This document shows, one piece after another, positions 42,866-51,792 of a stretch of 64,000 bases of DNA (within the stretch, counting starts at the first letter, position 1; every line of letters starts with the position of its first letter). The position numbers and the translations under genes were made by a program. The stretch comes from Chelatococcus albus. Lineage in GTDB: Bacteria; Pseudomonadota; Alphaproteobacteria; Rhizobiales; Beijerinckiaceae. The DNA lies in NCBI RefSeq assembly GCF_030067675.1, contig NZ_JASJEV010000002.1:310001-374000 (forward strand), in the 5' to 3' direction. The notes beneath the pieces are model-generated. The model had not been told where the DNA came from, did not search any database, and saw only the letters and a list, made by a program, of their open reading frames with translations.

Positions 42866-43456
42866 ATGCACAAGGCTGCAGATCGCGGCATTCTGGCGCA
42901 CGGCAGGCGATGGGGGCGCATGTTCCGCCGCGACCGGCGTGGTGCGACGGCGATCGAATTCGCGCTGGTGGCCTTGCCCTTCGCTGCATTGCTCTTCGCC
43001 GTCCTCCAAACGGCCATCGTCTTCACCGCCGGGCAGGTCCTCGAAACGGCGGTGACCGACGCCGCCCGCCTGATCCTCACCGGGCGGGCGCAGAATGGGG
43101 GCTTCGATGCGGCGCGCTTCAAGCAGGAGCTGTGCGCCCATCTTCCCGCCTTCGTGAGTTGCGACAAGGTCGCCATCGACGTGAAGACCATGGACGCCTT
43201 CCCGATCGGCGGCGTGCCGCTGCCTATCAAGGACGGCAAGCTTGATACGACCGGCTTCGGGTTCCAGCCGGGAACCCCGGGGCAGATCGTCGTCGTGCGT
43301 GCCGTTACCGAGTATCCGGTCTTCATCCCCTACTACCCCTCGCCGATCTCCAACCTGGCGAACGGCAACCGCCTGCTGATGGCCACGGCCGCGTTCCGCA
43401 GCGAACCGTTCCAGCCGGCCGCGCCATCCGGCGGTTTGGGTTCCGGGTCACCCTGA
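42866..43456 (+). CDS. tadE: TadE-like pseudopilin
   Basis: This 196-residue protein has a basic leader and the pseudopilin motif RRGATAIEFALVALPFAALLF: cleavage after Gly, Glu at +5 and a hydrophobic helix. The rest is periplasmic and includes Cys139/Cys148-type cysteines (ELCAHLPAFVSCDKV). TadE-like proteins are minor pilins that are processed by the prepilin peptidase and needed for pilus formation. AGGAG precedes ATG 42866. Its TGA shares one base with the next ATG. Confidence 0.88.
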   Translation: MHKAADRGILAHGRRWGRMFRRDRRGATAIEFALVALPFAALLFAVLQTAIVFTAGQVLETAVTDAARLILTGRAQNGGFDAARFKQELCAHLPAFVSCDKVAIDVKTMDAFPIGGVPLPIKDGKLDTTGFGFQPGTPGQIVVVRAVTEYPVFIPYYPSPISNLANGNRLLMATAAFRSEPFQPAAPSGGLGSGSP

Positions 43457-44052
43457 TGACGATGCACGGGTCTTTCCACGTCATCGCGCGACGCACAGCG
43501 GCGAGAGCGAGCGATCTGCCCGCCAACGTCGCCGGGGCGTCAGCCATCGAGTTCGCCCTCGTGTTTCCCCTCCTTGTCGCCATGTTCTTCACGCTGGTGG
43601 AGCTTGCGGACGGCTGGGGCGCGAAGCGCAAGCTGTATCCCTTGACGCGCACGTTGGCGGACCTCGTGGCGAGGACGAACACGGTCAACCAGTCCGACCT
43701 GAAAAACGTGTTCAATGCAGCGAGCGCCGTCATGCAGCCCTACGAGAGCAAAGATATCCGCATGCGGATCACCAGCATCGATATAGATGCCGCAGGAAAG
43801 GCAACGGTGCTCTGGAGCTGCGGCTTTGGCCTCGATCGTCTGCCAAAAGGAGCCGGAGTGACCCTGCCCGACGGCATTGCGGTGCCGGGCAGGACACCGA
43901 GCATCATCCGCGCGGACACGGAATTCCACTACACGCCCACCATCGGCTATATGATTACCGGCACCATCGTCATGCGGGACGAAATCTACATGACGCCGCG
44001 GCTCGTCCCGCGCGTGGGACTGGCCGACAGCTGCCCTCCTCCCCCGACCTGA
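43456..44052 (+). CDS. second TadE/TadF-like pseudopilin
   Basis: This 198-residue protein has pseudopilin motif VAGASAIEFALVFPLLVAMFF near residues 26-46 and a periplasmic remainder. It starts at the TGATG junction with the upstream pseudopilin gene, so the two are co-translated. By position and size it is the TadF-like partner. It ends the plus-strand pilus unit; a repeat element follows. Confidence 0.85.
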   Translation: MTMHGSFHVIARRTAARASDLPANVAGASAIEFALVFPLLVAMFFTLVELADGWGAKRKLYPLTRTLADLVARTNTVNQSDLKNVFNAASAVMQPYESKDIRMRITSIDIDAAGKATVLWSCGFGLDRLPKGAGVTLPDGIAVPGRTPSIIRADTEFHYTPTIGYMITGTIVMRDEIYMTPRLVPRVGLADSCPPPPT

Positions 44053-44081
44053 GTTGGTTGCAAGCGATCACCCGCCGGGCT

Positions 44082-44180
44082 AGAGCATTTTCCGCCGAGG
44101 TGGTCGCCGGTTCGGCGAAGAAAATGCTCTATTCTCAAAAAGATAGACGCACTTCCCGATTCAATTGAATCGGGAAGTGC
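44082..44180. repeat. dispersed rhizobial-type intergenic repeat with two palindromes
   Basis: AGAGCATTTTC (44082-44092) pairs with GAAAATGCTCT (44120-44130) around 27 bases. Then a perfect 32-bp palindrome without spacer runs from 44149 to 44180; its left half is GCACTTCCCGATTCAA. The AGAGCATTTT-CCG-...-GGTTCG-...-GAAAATGC form is common as a dispersed intergenic repeat in Hyphomicrobiales. It lies between the pilus unit and the HAD gene and can act as a bidirectional terminator. Confidence 0.65.
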
Positions 44181-44217
44181 TCCAGGAACGCCCCGACGCT
44201 CCGATAGGCTCAGGAAC

Positions 44218-44847
44218 ATGCACGCCCCCGCACCGTCGCCTGCTCGCATCGTCGTCTTCGACATCGGCAATGTGCTGATCGAGTGGGACCCCCGCCATCT
44301 CTACCGGAAGATCTTTGGCGGCGACGAGGGCAAGGTCGAGGCGTTTCTCGGCACGGTCTGCACCCCGGCGTGGAACCTTGAACAGGACCGCGGCCGGCGC
44401 TGGGCCGATGCGGTGGCCGAGCTCTCGGCCGCCTTCCCGCAGTGGCGGGCGGAGATCGCCGCCTATGACGAGCGCTGGCACGAGATGGTTCCCGGGGCGA
44501 TTCAGGGCACGGTCGCCATTCTCGATCGTCTGCGCAGCGCGGGCGTGCCGACCTACGCCATCACCAACTTCTCCGACGAGAAATTCGTCGAGGCGCGGTT
44601 GCGCTTTCCCTTCCTCGAGGGCTTTGAGGGCATCGTCGTCTCTGCCGAGGTGGGGCTCCTCAAGCCCGATCTCGCCATCTACAGCCTGTTCCTCGACCGC
44701 TATGGGCTTGCGGCCGGCGACTGCATCTTCGTCGACGACAGCCCCCGCAACGTCGCGGCCGCGCGCGCCGTCGGCATGCACGCCCACCACTTCACCACGC
44801 CCGATGCCTTCGCGGCCGAGCTGAGGGCGCACGGCTTCCCCGTATAG
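44218..44847 (+). CDS. HAD-superfamily phosphatase
   Basis: This 209-residue protein has HAD motif I VFDIGNVLIEWDP (nucleophile Asp15), motif II ITNFS, the Lys of motif III in LLKPD and motif IV VDDSPRN. The FDIGNVL form, with Gly in place of the usual second Asp, is typical of the YihX-like sugar-phosphate phosphatases and of haloacid dehalogenases. The substrate is not set by sequence alone. The gene stands alone, convergent with the phosphomannomutase-type gene across a terminator. Confidence 0.85.
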   Translation: MHAPAPSPARIVVFDIGNVLIEWDPRHLYRKIFGGDEGKVEAFLGTVCTPAWNLEQDRGRRWADAVAELSAAFPQWRAEIAAYDERWHEMVPGAIQGTVAILDRLRSAGVPTYAITNFSDEKFVEARLRFPFLEGFEGIVVSAEVGLLKPDLAIYSLFLDRYGLAAGDCIFVDDSPRNVAAARAVGMHAHHFTTPDAFAAELRAHGFPV

Positions 44848-44899
44848 GCCGGCGCATCGGCGCGAGACCCTCGCCCTCCCGACTTGCCGACGAAACAGG

Positions 44900-44924
44900 A
44901 ACGGCCGCCCCTCCGGCGGCCGTT
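44900..44924. terminator. bidirectional terminator between convergent genes
   Basis: AACGGCCGCC and GGCGGCCGTT form a perfect 10-bp stem with a 5-base loop, between the HAD gene and the convergent mutase gene. Confidence 0.75.
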
Positions 44925-44957
44925 CTGCTGTTCGGCCTGCAGCGCGCTGATTGACCG

Positions 44958-46457
44958 TCAGATCGTCTGGTTGTAGGCGCCCACTTCCGGGTTCTCGCGG
45001 ATGACGCCGTCGACCGCCTTGAACATCTCGCGCATGCGCTCTTCCGACACCGGGCTCTCGACGACGACGACGAGCTCCGGCTTGTTGGAGGAGGCGCGCA
45101 CGAGGCCCCACGTGCCGTCCTCGGCCACGACGCGCACGCCGTTGACGGTGACGAGGTCGCGGATCTTCTGGCCGGCGACCGCGCCGCCCCCGGCCTTCAC
45201 GCTCTCGAAGCGCTTCACCACGCGGTCGACGACCTCGTACTTGATCTCGTCGGCGCAGTGGGGGGCCATGGTCGGCGTGCCCCAGGTGCGCGGCAGCGCC
45301 CGGTAGAGGTCGGCCATGCTCTTGTCCGGGTTGCGGTCGAGCATGTCGCAGACGGCGAGCGCGGTGACGAGGCCGTCGTCGTAGCCCCGGCCGATCGGGG
45401 CATTGAAGAAGAAGTGGCCGGATTTCTCGAAGCCGGCGAGGGCGTTGAGCTCGGTGACGCGGCGTTTGATGTAGCTGTGGCCGGTCTTCCAGTAGTCGGC
45501 CTTGACGCCGTTCTCGCGCAGGACCGGATCGGTGATGAAGAGGCCGGTCGACTTCACGTCGACGACGAAGGTCGCGCCCGGATGGAGCGCGGAGAGGTCG
45601 CGCGCCAGCATGACGCCGATCTTGTCGGCGAAGATCTCCTCGCCCTCGTTGTCGACGACGCCGCAGCGGTCACCGTCGCCGTCGAAGCCGAGGCCGACAT
45701 CCGCCCCCGTCTCGCGCACCTTGTCCGCGATGGCATGAAGCATCTTCATGTCCTCGGGATTGGGGTTGTAGCGAGGGAAGGTGTGGTCGAGCTCGGTGTC
45801 GAGGGGGATGACCTCGCAGCCGATCGCCTCGAGCACCTGCGGCGCGAAGGCGCCGGCCGTGCCGTTGCCGCAGGCGGCGACCACCTTGAGTCGGCGCTTG
45901 ATCTTCGGCCGGTCGGTCAGGTCGGCGATGTAGCGCGCCGCGAAGTTCTCGACGAATTCGTAAGTCCCGCCGGGCTGCAGCCGGAAGGCGGCGGAGAGCA
46001 CGATCTCCTTCAGCCGCCCCATCTCCTCGGGGCCGAAGGTGAGCGGGCGATTGGCGCCCATCTTCACGCCTGTCCAGCCGTTGTCGTTGTGCGAGGCGGT
46101 GACCATCGCGACCGCCGGCACGTCGAGCGCGAACTGCGCGAAATAGGCCATGGGCGAGAGCGCGAGGCCGATGTCCTTGACCCTGATGCCGGCCGCCATG
46201 AGGCCGGAGACGAGCGCGTATTTGATGGCGGAGGAATAGCCGCGGAAGTCGTGGCCGGTGATGATCTCGGGCCTGACGCCGAGTTCGTGGATGAGCGTGC
46301 CGAGGCCCATGCCGAGCGCCTGCACGCCCATCAGGTTGATTTCCTTCTGGAACAGCCAGCGCGCGTCGTACTCGCGGAAGCCCGTCGGCTTCACCATCGG
46401 CAGCGACTCGTAGTCGTAGGTGTTCGGCGTCAGCGAGGGAAGGGGCTTCGGAAACAT
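44958..46457 (-). CDS. phosphomannomutase/phosphoglucomutase
   Basis: This 499-residue alpha-D-phosphohexomutase has the phosphoserine loop TASHNDNGWTG (Ser122), the magnesium loop GFDGDGDR (Asp259, Asp261, Asp263), a sugar-binding region (EKSGHFFF) and the phosphate-binding RASSNKPE near the C-terminus. It interconverts hexose 1- and 6-phosphates, feeding polysaccharide and lipopolysaccharide sugars. ATG 46457 fits the family start MFPKPLPSL; an upstream ATG at 46517 adds unrelated residues. Specificity for mannose or glucose cannot be told. Confidence 0.93.
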   Translation of the reverse strand: MFPKPLPSLTPNTYDYESLPMVKPTGFREYDARWLFQKEINLMGVQALGMGLGTLIHELGVRPEIITGHDFRGYSSAIKYALVSGLMAAGIRVKDIGLALSPMAYFAQFALDVPAVAMVTASHNDNGWTGVKMGANRPLTFGPEEMGRLKEIVLSAAFRLQPGGTYEFVENFAARYIADLTDRPKIKRRLKVVAACGNGTAGAFAPQVLEAIGCEVIPLDTELDHTFPRYNPNPEDMKMLHAIADKVRETGADVGLGFDGDGDRCGVVDNEGEEIFADKIGVMLARDLSALHPGATFVVDVKSTGLFITDPVLRENGVKADYWKTGHSYIKRRVTELNALAGFEKSGHFFFNAPIGRGYDDGLVTALAVCDMLDRNPDKSMADLYRALPRTWGTPTMAPHCADEIKYEVVDRVVKRFESVKAGGGAVAGQKIRDLVTVNGVRVVAEDGTWGLVRASSNKPELVVVVESPVSEERMREMFKAVDGVIRENPEVGAYNQTI

Positions 46458-46700
46458 GTCGTTCGCTTCATCCTTGTGGCGTGACGGCTCGGGATCATAT
46501 CCGACGGTTGTCAGCATCCGGTGGAACGGTCCGATTCACAACGTCGGTCGATGGTCGATGGGCCTTGTCCGGCGGGTGGGAGCCACCCGGTGGATAGCGC
46601 AACGGCGTTACCGTTCAATGGCGATTTCCCGATGCATGGCGGTCTTGTCGCGGGCGAAGGCGGCGGAAGATGGGCCGTCCGCTGAACGTTCGTTCAGCCT

Positions 46701-47240
46701 TCACGGTTTCAGCACCATGCGGTCGGGACCTGTCTCGAAGCCGGAGAGGCGCGACAGGAACGACATGCCGAGGAGGCTGCCGCTCGCGAGCAGGCCCCTC
46801 GGCAAGACCACGGCGCGCACGTCGCGCAGGCGGATGCCGGCGAGCTCGACCTCGCGCAGCGTGACCTCCGCCCCCCTGGCGATGCCGTTCGCCGTGTACA
46901 GCGTGAACTTGTAGTCGCTCGGGAAGGGGCGGATGCCGGCCCGCGCCGCATCCTCCTCCGACAGGGATACAAGGCTCGCGCCGGTGTCGACCATCATGCG
47001 CACACGCGCGCCGTTGATCAGCGTGTCGGCGAAGAAGTGGCCGTTGCGCGCAGCGGGGAGCACCACCGCCGTCCCGCTCGCCCGGGCAGCTCCCTGCGCG
47101 CCCGGCGCGGCTCCCGCTGACGCGAGGTCCGCGTCCGGGAAGCGGGATGCGAGGCGCGAAGCGAGGTCGCTCGTGGCGAAAAGGGCGACGCCCGCAATGG
47201 CCACGGCGGTGGCCGCCGTCTTGGCGAAGAGGCCCGTCAT
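46701..47240 (-). CDS. retropepsin-like aspartyl protease, membrane-anchored
   Basis: This 179-residue protein has an N-terminal membrane segment (residues 7-25) and a single retroviral-type aspartyl protease domain with catalytic Asp85 in RMMVDTGASLVSLS, followed by GSLLGMSFLSRL, where the family has a conserved G-x-L-G-x-S/N-F-L. Such one-domain bacterial proteases should work as dimers in the periplasm. Their targets are not known. It lies after the ribokinase gene, from which a strong hairpin separates it. Confidence 0.88.
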   Translation of the reverse strand: MTGLFAKTAATAVAIAGVALFATSDLASRLASRFPDADLASAGAAPGAQGAARASGTAVVLPAARNGHFFADTLINGARVRMMVDTGASLVSLSEEDAARAGIRPFPSDYKFTLYTANGIARGAEVTLREVELAGIRLRDVRAVVLPRGLLASGSLLGMSFLSRLSGFETGPDRMVLKP

Positions 47241-47296
47241 GGACGTTTCGTCGTCATCCTCATGTCTTGCGGTTCGCGCCTGCGAGACTCCGCATA

Positions 47297-47326
47297 CGTC
47301 TCCCGCCGACGCATCGGCGGGAGACG
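47297..47326 (-). terminator. hairpin after ribokinase gene
   Basis: CGTCTCCCGCCGA and TCGGCGGGAGACG form a perfect 13-bp stem with a 4-base loop (CGCA), about 80 bases after the ribokinase stop. It probably ends the URC operon before the protease gene. Confidence 0.7.
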
Positions 47327-47406
47327 GCGCCATGATGCGGTGAGGCGGTGAAAGGTCGGTTGCCGCGATGCCGAGAATGCGTGATGGCGGGGTCCTTCGC
47401 CCGGGG

Positions 47407-48315
47407 TCAGGCGAAATGGGCCGTGACGGCGGCCTCGATCTCCGCCGCGCGCGGCAGGCTCGGCTGAGCTCCGGCCCTGGTGCAGGCGAGCCCGCCGGCG
47501 GCGACACCGCGGTGCAGGGCGCCGCCGAAGCCGAAGCCCCGGTCGAGCGCGGCGGCGAAGGCGCCGCAGAAGGCATCGCCCGCCGCAGTCGTGTCCACGA
47601 CCGCGACCGGCAGGGCCGGGCCGGCGCGGCGCACGCCCCGCGTCCAGCCGACCACGCCCTGGGCGCCGAGCGTGACGATGGTGGCGATGCCGCGCTCCTC
47701 GTCCATGTGCTTCGCCACGGCGAGCGGGTCCTCGCTGTCGAGTGCGAGCGCCTCGGCGAGGAGGGCAGCCTCGTGCTCGTTCATGACGAGAATGTCGAGG
47801 AGGGCGAGGAGCGCCGGATCGGGCGCGCCCGCCGGCGCCAGGTTGAGCATGACGCGGGTGCCGCGCGCCTTGGCCGCCTCGGCGGCGGCGAGGCATTCGG
47901 CCTCGGGCACCTCCCGTTGCAGGAGAAGGAGATCCCCCTCGCCGAAGGCGAGGTTCTCGAGCTGCGCCGCCTTGGCCGCGCCGTTGGCGCCGGCCGCCAC
48001 CACGATGGCGTTCTCGCCCCGGTCGTCGACCGAGATGAAGGCCGCGCCGGTGGGCGTGTCCACGCGGGCGACGCCGGAGATGTCGACGCCCTCGGCCACG
48101 AGCAGCGACAGCGCCGCCTCCGCCAGGCCGTCGTGGCCCACGGCGCCGACCATGGCGACCCTGGCGCCGGCACGCGCGGCGGCGAGGGCCTGGTTCGCGC
48201 CCTTGCCGCCGGGATGAACGGCGTAGGCAGGGCCGAGCACGGTCTCGCCCGGGCCCGGGATGCGCGGCACGCGGGTCACGAGATCGGCGTTGAGCGAGCC
48301 GAAGACGACGATCAT
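47407..48315 (-). CDS. rbsK: ribokinase
   Basis: This 302-residue PfkB-family kinase has the sugar-binding block HPGGKGANQA (about 35-44), an MNEHEA segment typical of ribokinases, and the ATP/anion-hole signature DTTAAGDAFCGAF with catalytic Asp247. It phosphorylates ribose to ribose 5-phosphate. It lies 51 bp after upp in the same direction as the URC1- and URC4-like genes. If URC4 frees ribose from ribosylurea, as yeast data suggest, this kinase would recapture that ribose. Confidence 0.92.
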   Translation of the reverse strand: MIVVFGSLNADLVTRVPRIPGPGETVLGPAYAVHPGGKGANQALAAARAGARVAMVGAVGHDGLAEAALSLLVAEGVDISGVARVDTPTGAAFISVDDRGENAIVVAAGANGAAKAAQLENLAFGEGDLLLLQREVPEAECLAAAEAAKARGTRVMLNLAPAGAPDPALLALLDILVMNEHEAALLAEALALDSEDPLAVAKHMDEERGIATIVTLGAQGVVGWTRGVRRAGPALPVAVVDTTAAGDAFCGAFAAALDRGFGFGGALHRGVAAGGLACTRAGAQPSLPRAAEIEAAVTAHFA

Positions 48316-48366
48316 GGCCGTTCGCTTCCTCCCATCGGCGCGCGGCGCGGCCTCAGGGCCACCGGA

Positions 48367-48996
48367 TCACTTGGTGCCGTACATGCGGTCGCCGGCGTCG
48401 CCGAGGCCCGGCACGATGTAGCCATGGTCGTTGAGGTGGCTGTCGACCGAGGCCGTCCAGATGTGCACGTCGGGGTGGGCGGCGCGCAGCTTGCGCACGC
48501 CTTCGGGCGCAGCGAGGAGGCAGACGAAGCGGATATCCCTGGCGCCGTGCTCCTTCAGGCGGTCGATCGCGGCAACGGCCGAGTTCGCCGTGGCGAGCAT
48601 CGGGTCCATGACCACGACGAGGCGCTCGGCGAGGTCGGAGGGCGCCTTGAAATAGTATTCGACAGCGGTGAGCGTCTCGGGGTCACGGTAGAGGCCGATG
48701 TGGGCGACACGCGCTGCCGGCACGAGGCTCAGCATGCCGTCGAGAAAGCCGACGCCGGCACGCAGGATGGGCGCGAAGACGAGCTTCTTGCCGGCGATGA
48801 CCGGCGCCGTCATGGCGCCGAGCGGCGTCTCGATCTCCACCTGTTCGAGCGGCAGATCGCGCGTCACCTCGTAGCAGAGCAGCATGCCGATCTCGTTCAG
48901 GAGCTGGCGGAAGCCCTTGGTCGAGCGGGCCTTGTCCCGCATCAGGGTCAGCTTGTGCTGCACGAGGGGGTGCGTGACGATGGTGACGCCGTCCAT
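48367..48996 (-). CDS. upp: uracil phosphoribosyltransferase
   Basis: This 209-residue enzyme makes UMP from uracil and PRPP. The family start [19 protein letters not shown], the active-site stretch [16 protein letters not shown] and the PRPP loop DPMLATANS (131-139) are all intact, as is the C-terminal [13 protein letters not shown]. In this context, behind URC1- and URC4-like genes, it probably provides the first step of the URC uracil-degradation route rather than salvage alone. Confidence 0.96.
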   Translation of the reverse strand: MDGVTIVTHPLVQHKLTLMRDKARSTKGFRQLLNEIGMLLCYEVTRDLPLEQVEIETPLGAMTAPVIAGKKLVFAPILRAGVGFLDGMLSLVPAARVAHIGLYRDPETLTAVEYYFKAPSDLAERLVVVMDPMLATANSAVAAIDRLKEHGARDIRFVCLLAAPEGVRKLRAAHPDVHIWTASVDSHLNDHGYIVPGLGDAGDRMYGTK

Positions 48997-49096
48997 CGGT
49001 TGCTCCGATTGTCTCGCGTTGGGTCGGGCGGCATGCCCAGGGTCGGGAAAGGTCGCCATCACCTAACCACCGACCGCCCGCCCCGGCCAAGAGGCT

Positions 49097-50353
49097 TCAG
49101 AACACGGTGCCGTCGCTCACGATGGAAAGCGGTGGAGAACCGTTGCCGCGGCGCTCCCTGGCCATGCGCCGCCCCGCCGACCAGGTGCCGCCCTCCAGCA
49201 CCTTGGCGAGCGGAAGCTCCTCGGCTGTGCGGCCGAGCCGCTGCCGGACGAGCGCGGCGATCTCGTCGAGGAGCGCCACGGTGAGCGCCCGCCATTCGAC
49301 GACGAGGGGCGAGCCGACGCTGTGGGTGCGCCCACCGTCCGCCGCGTCCTTGAGGCGGATGACGCCCATGTCGAGGAGGAGCCCGCCGTTGCGATATTCG
49401 GGCAGCCCCGTGAGGCCGTCGATGTGGGTGACGGCAATGCCGGCCTCCTGCAGCGGCTCGATGAGCGAGTAGGCGAGCCACTGGGAGAGCTTGTGAAAGG
49501 GCACGAGCCCGGCCGTGCCGTCCGTGCCCGGCGCAAGCGGATGTTCCCAGGTATCGCCGAGATCGACGCCGCCGAGGCTGAGCCGGGCCGGCCAGATCGG
49601 ACCGAGATGGGTCAGGATGGCGGACAGGATGGCCTCGGCCGGCAGCGTTCCGCCCTCGGCCTGCGCGAGGAGGTAGTCGAACAGGCCGCCCGGCCGCGGA
49701 TCGTCGACCCAGGCGAAGACGTCCGGGTTGGCGGCGACGACGGCGCCGAGGCGATTGAGGAGTGAGGCCCGGCCGGGAAGGCCGACGAGCGGATTGTCCG
49801 GCCCCGCCGCAAAGCCGCGCGCGAGGAGCTCCGGCGTGACCGCCTGCAGTGCGCCGGCATCGGCGCGCAGCGGATGGCGCGGGTCCGAGGAGAAGAGCCC
49901 TGCCTCGGCCATGCGCAGGGATGCGACCGCGAGGCCCTCCGAGCGGGCGTAACGCTCGCCCGTTTCGCGCTCCGCATAAGACCAGCCGGGACCGGCGCCG
50001 GCGTCGAGCAGCACGCTGACGATGGCGATGTCGAAGGCGGCGCGGCCACGCTCGATCGCGCTGGTCCAGCGGCGGTTCCTGGTGAGGGTGCCCCAGCGGT
50101 CGAAACCGCCGACCGAGAAATGCCGCCAGCGGGCATGGAACGGGATGTCGAGCGCCGGATAGTTGCGGCGCATGGTGTCGAGCACGTAATCGGCGGTCGC
50201 CGGCAGGCGGTCGAGATCGACGGTGCAGGCGAGGAGCCCGTCCTCCCGCGCGAGGGCGAGCATCGCCCGCGCCCGCTCCCGCACGGCGCGCGCGCTGAGA
50301 AGGCCACGGGCGGCGTCGGCCAGCGTGGGCGCATCCGGCGCGGGTTCGTGCAT
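49097..50353 (-). CDS. URC4-like (DUF1688) uracil-catabolism protein
   Basis: This 418-residue protein matches the DUF1688/URC4 family. Characteristic segments are DYVLDTMRRNYPALDIPFHA, VGGFDRWG, VSVLLDAGAGPGWSY, RSEGLAVASLRM, FHKLSQWLAYSLIEPL and GLPEYRNGGLLLD. In the yeast URC pathway URC4 is required for uracil use as nitrogen source, and ribosylurea builds up without it, so a step on ribosylurea is likely. No catalytic residues are established. It lies 38 bp after the URC1-like gene and 100 bp before upp. Confidence 0.88.
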   Translation of the reverse strand: MHEPAPDAPTLADAARGLLSARAVRERARAMLALAREDGLLACTVDLDRLPATADYVLDTMRRNYPALDIPFHARWRHFSVGGFDRWGTLTRNRRWTSAIERGRAAFDIAIVSVLLDAGAGPGWSYAERETGERYARSEGLAVASLRMAEAGLFSSDPRHPLRADAGALQAVTPELLARGFAAGPDNPLVGLPGRASLLNRLGAVVAANPDVFAWVDDPRPGGLFDYLLAQAEGGTLPAEAILSAILTHLGPIWPARLSLGGVDLGDTWEHPLAPGTDGTAGLVPFHKLSQWLAYSLIEPLQEAGIAVTHIDGLTGLPEYRNGGLLLDMGVIRLKDAADGGRTHSVGSPLVVEWRALTVALLDEIAALVRQRLGRTAEELPLAKVLEGGTWSAGRRMARERRGNGSPPLSIVSDGTVF

Positions 50354-50391
50354 CGCTTCGGTTCCCGTTCGTTGCGCAGTCGCTCCGGCGG

Positions 50392-51651
50392 TCAAGGCGT
50401 GTCGAGCGAGCGGCCGATCGTGCTCCTGAGGTCGTCGCTCGTCGGCGCACCGTCCGGCGTGTAGTAGCCGGCGGCCTTCTTCGCCGCGAGCTCCACCCTG
50501 GCGTCGGGCGGCACGAGCTCGTCGGGGATGGGCACGCGCTCGACGATGTCGATGCCCGCAGCGACGATCGCCTCGTGTTTCATGTTCGACATGGAGACGA
50601 AGCGGTCGATGCGGCGGATGCCGAGCCAGCGCAGCACGTCGGGCATGAGCTGCTGGAAGCGCGCATCCTGCACCCCCGCCACGCATTCGGTACGCTCGAA
50701 ATAGGTCGCGGCCTGATCGCCGCCCTCCTGCCGCTTGCGGGCGTTGTAGACGAGGAATTTCGTCACCTCGCCAAGCGCACGGCCCTCCTTGCGGTTGTAG
50801 ACGATGACGCCGGCGCCGCCGCGCTGCGCCTCCTTCACGCATTCCTCGATGCCGTGGATGAGGTAGGGGCGGCAGGTGCAGATGTCGGAGCCGAAGACGT
50901 CCGAGCCGTTGCACTCGTCGTGCACGCGGCAGGCGACGGTGCGCTTCTCGTCGGTGAGCGCGGCGACGTCGCCGACGATATAGACGGTCGCGCCGCCGAT
51001 CGGCGGAAGGAAGACGTGCATGTCCGGCCGCGTCACGAGCTCCGGGAACATGCCGCCCGTCTGCTCGAAGAGGGTGCGCCTCAGGTGCTGCTCCGACACG
51101 CCGAAGCGCCTGGCGACGCCGGGCAGGTACCACACGGGATCGATGGCGATCTTGGTGACGGCGATGTCGCCGGAGGGCTTCAGGATGCCGCCGTCGGGCG
51201 CGAGCCGGCGGCCCGCCATGGCGGCGAGGATCTCGGGCAGGTTGAGGCGCGCCTTGGTGACCGCGATGGTGGGACGGATGTCGAGCCCCTCGGCCACCTC
51301 CTGCGCGAAATCGACCGCGACCCGATGCCCCCAGGGATCGAGCGACACGATCGCGTCGGGATCGCTCCATTGCGGGTAGGGGCCGATGGTCTCGGCCGGG
51401 TCGGTATTGGTGAGGTCCGGCCGCATCAGGGGGTTGAGCGCGCCGGCCGACACCGCGAGTGCGCGATAGACGGAGTAGGCGCCGCCGTGCGTGCCGATGA
51501 CGTTGCGCTCGGCCGGGTCGGTGACGGAGCCGATGACGGGTCCGCGCTCCCGGGCCGTGGCGGCGCCCCAGTGGATGGGATGGCGCGCCGGCGCGTCGGG
51601 CTGGGGATGCGACGTGAGGCGGATGTGGGTCGATCGGTTCGGCGAGGTCAT
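50392..51651 (-). CDS. URC1-like GTP-cyclohydrolase-II homologue
   Basis: This 419-residue protein is a distant relative of GTP cyclohydrolase II (RibA). The zinc cysteines are kept with exact spacing: Cys247, Cys258 and Cys260 in DECNGSDVFGSDICTC, against Cys54/65/67 in RibA. The KEGRALGEV block replaces the QEGRGIGL of RibA, and there is a long N-terminal extension of about 220 residues. This form is URC1, thought to open a uracil nucleotide or related ring. It is not a riboflavin enzyme by this context, since URC4, upp and ribokinase genes follow. A hairpin at 51674-51700 precedes it. Confidence 0.88.
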   Translation of the reverse strand: MTSPNRSTHIRLTSHPQPDAPARHPIHWGAATARERGPVIGSVTDPAERNVIGTHGGAYSVYRALAVSAGALNPLMRPDLTNTDPAETIGPYPQWSDPDAIVSLDPWGHRVAVDFAQEVAEGLDIRPTIAVTKARLNLPEILAAMAGRRLAPDGGILKPSGDIAVTKIAIDPVWYLPGVARRFGVSEQHLRRTLFEQTGGMFPELVTRPDMHVFLPPIGGATVYIVGDVAALTDEKRTVACRVHDECNGSDVFGSDICTCRPYLIHGIEECVKEAQRGGAGVIVYNRKEGRALGEVTKFLVYNARKRQEGGDQAATYFERTECVAGVQDARFQQLMPDVLRWLGIRRIDRFVSMSNMKHEAIVAAGIDIVERVPIPDELVPPDARVELAAKKAAGYYTPDGAPTSDDLRSTIGRSLDTP

Positions 51652-51673
51652 GGCCGCACTCGCGAAGTGGAAA

Positions 51674-51700
51674 GGCCCCCGAAACTCCGTTTCGAGGGCC
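51674..51700 (-). terminator. hairpin between aminotransferase and URC1-like genes
   Basis: GGCCCCCGAAAC and GTTTCGAGGGCC pair over 12 positions with one mismatch and a 3-base loop. On the minus strand TTTCC follows the stem. It lies 23 bp before the URC1 start, so it ends the aminotransferase transcript or acts as an attenuator in the URC leader. Confidence 0.65.
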
Positions 51701-51792
51701 CGTCTGTCTCGACCTCGTCAAGCCTGCCCCAGCCGCGAAGCGCCGTCAACAAGCGGGACGCCCGGCGTGCGCTTAGGCGGCGGCCGCTCCGA

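Noticed and set aside
48367..48996. upp as a plain pyrimidine-salvage gene
   Set aside because: The enzyme is the same, but its place behind URC1- and URC4-like genes makes a catabolic role more likely.
50392..51651. Riboflavin-synthesis GTP cyclohydrolase II (ribA)
   Set aside because: Zinc cysteines match, but the long N-terminal extension, altered EGR block and URC4/upp context fit URC1.
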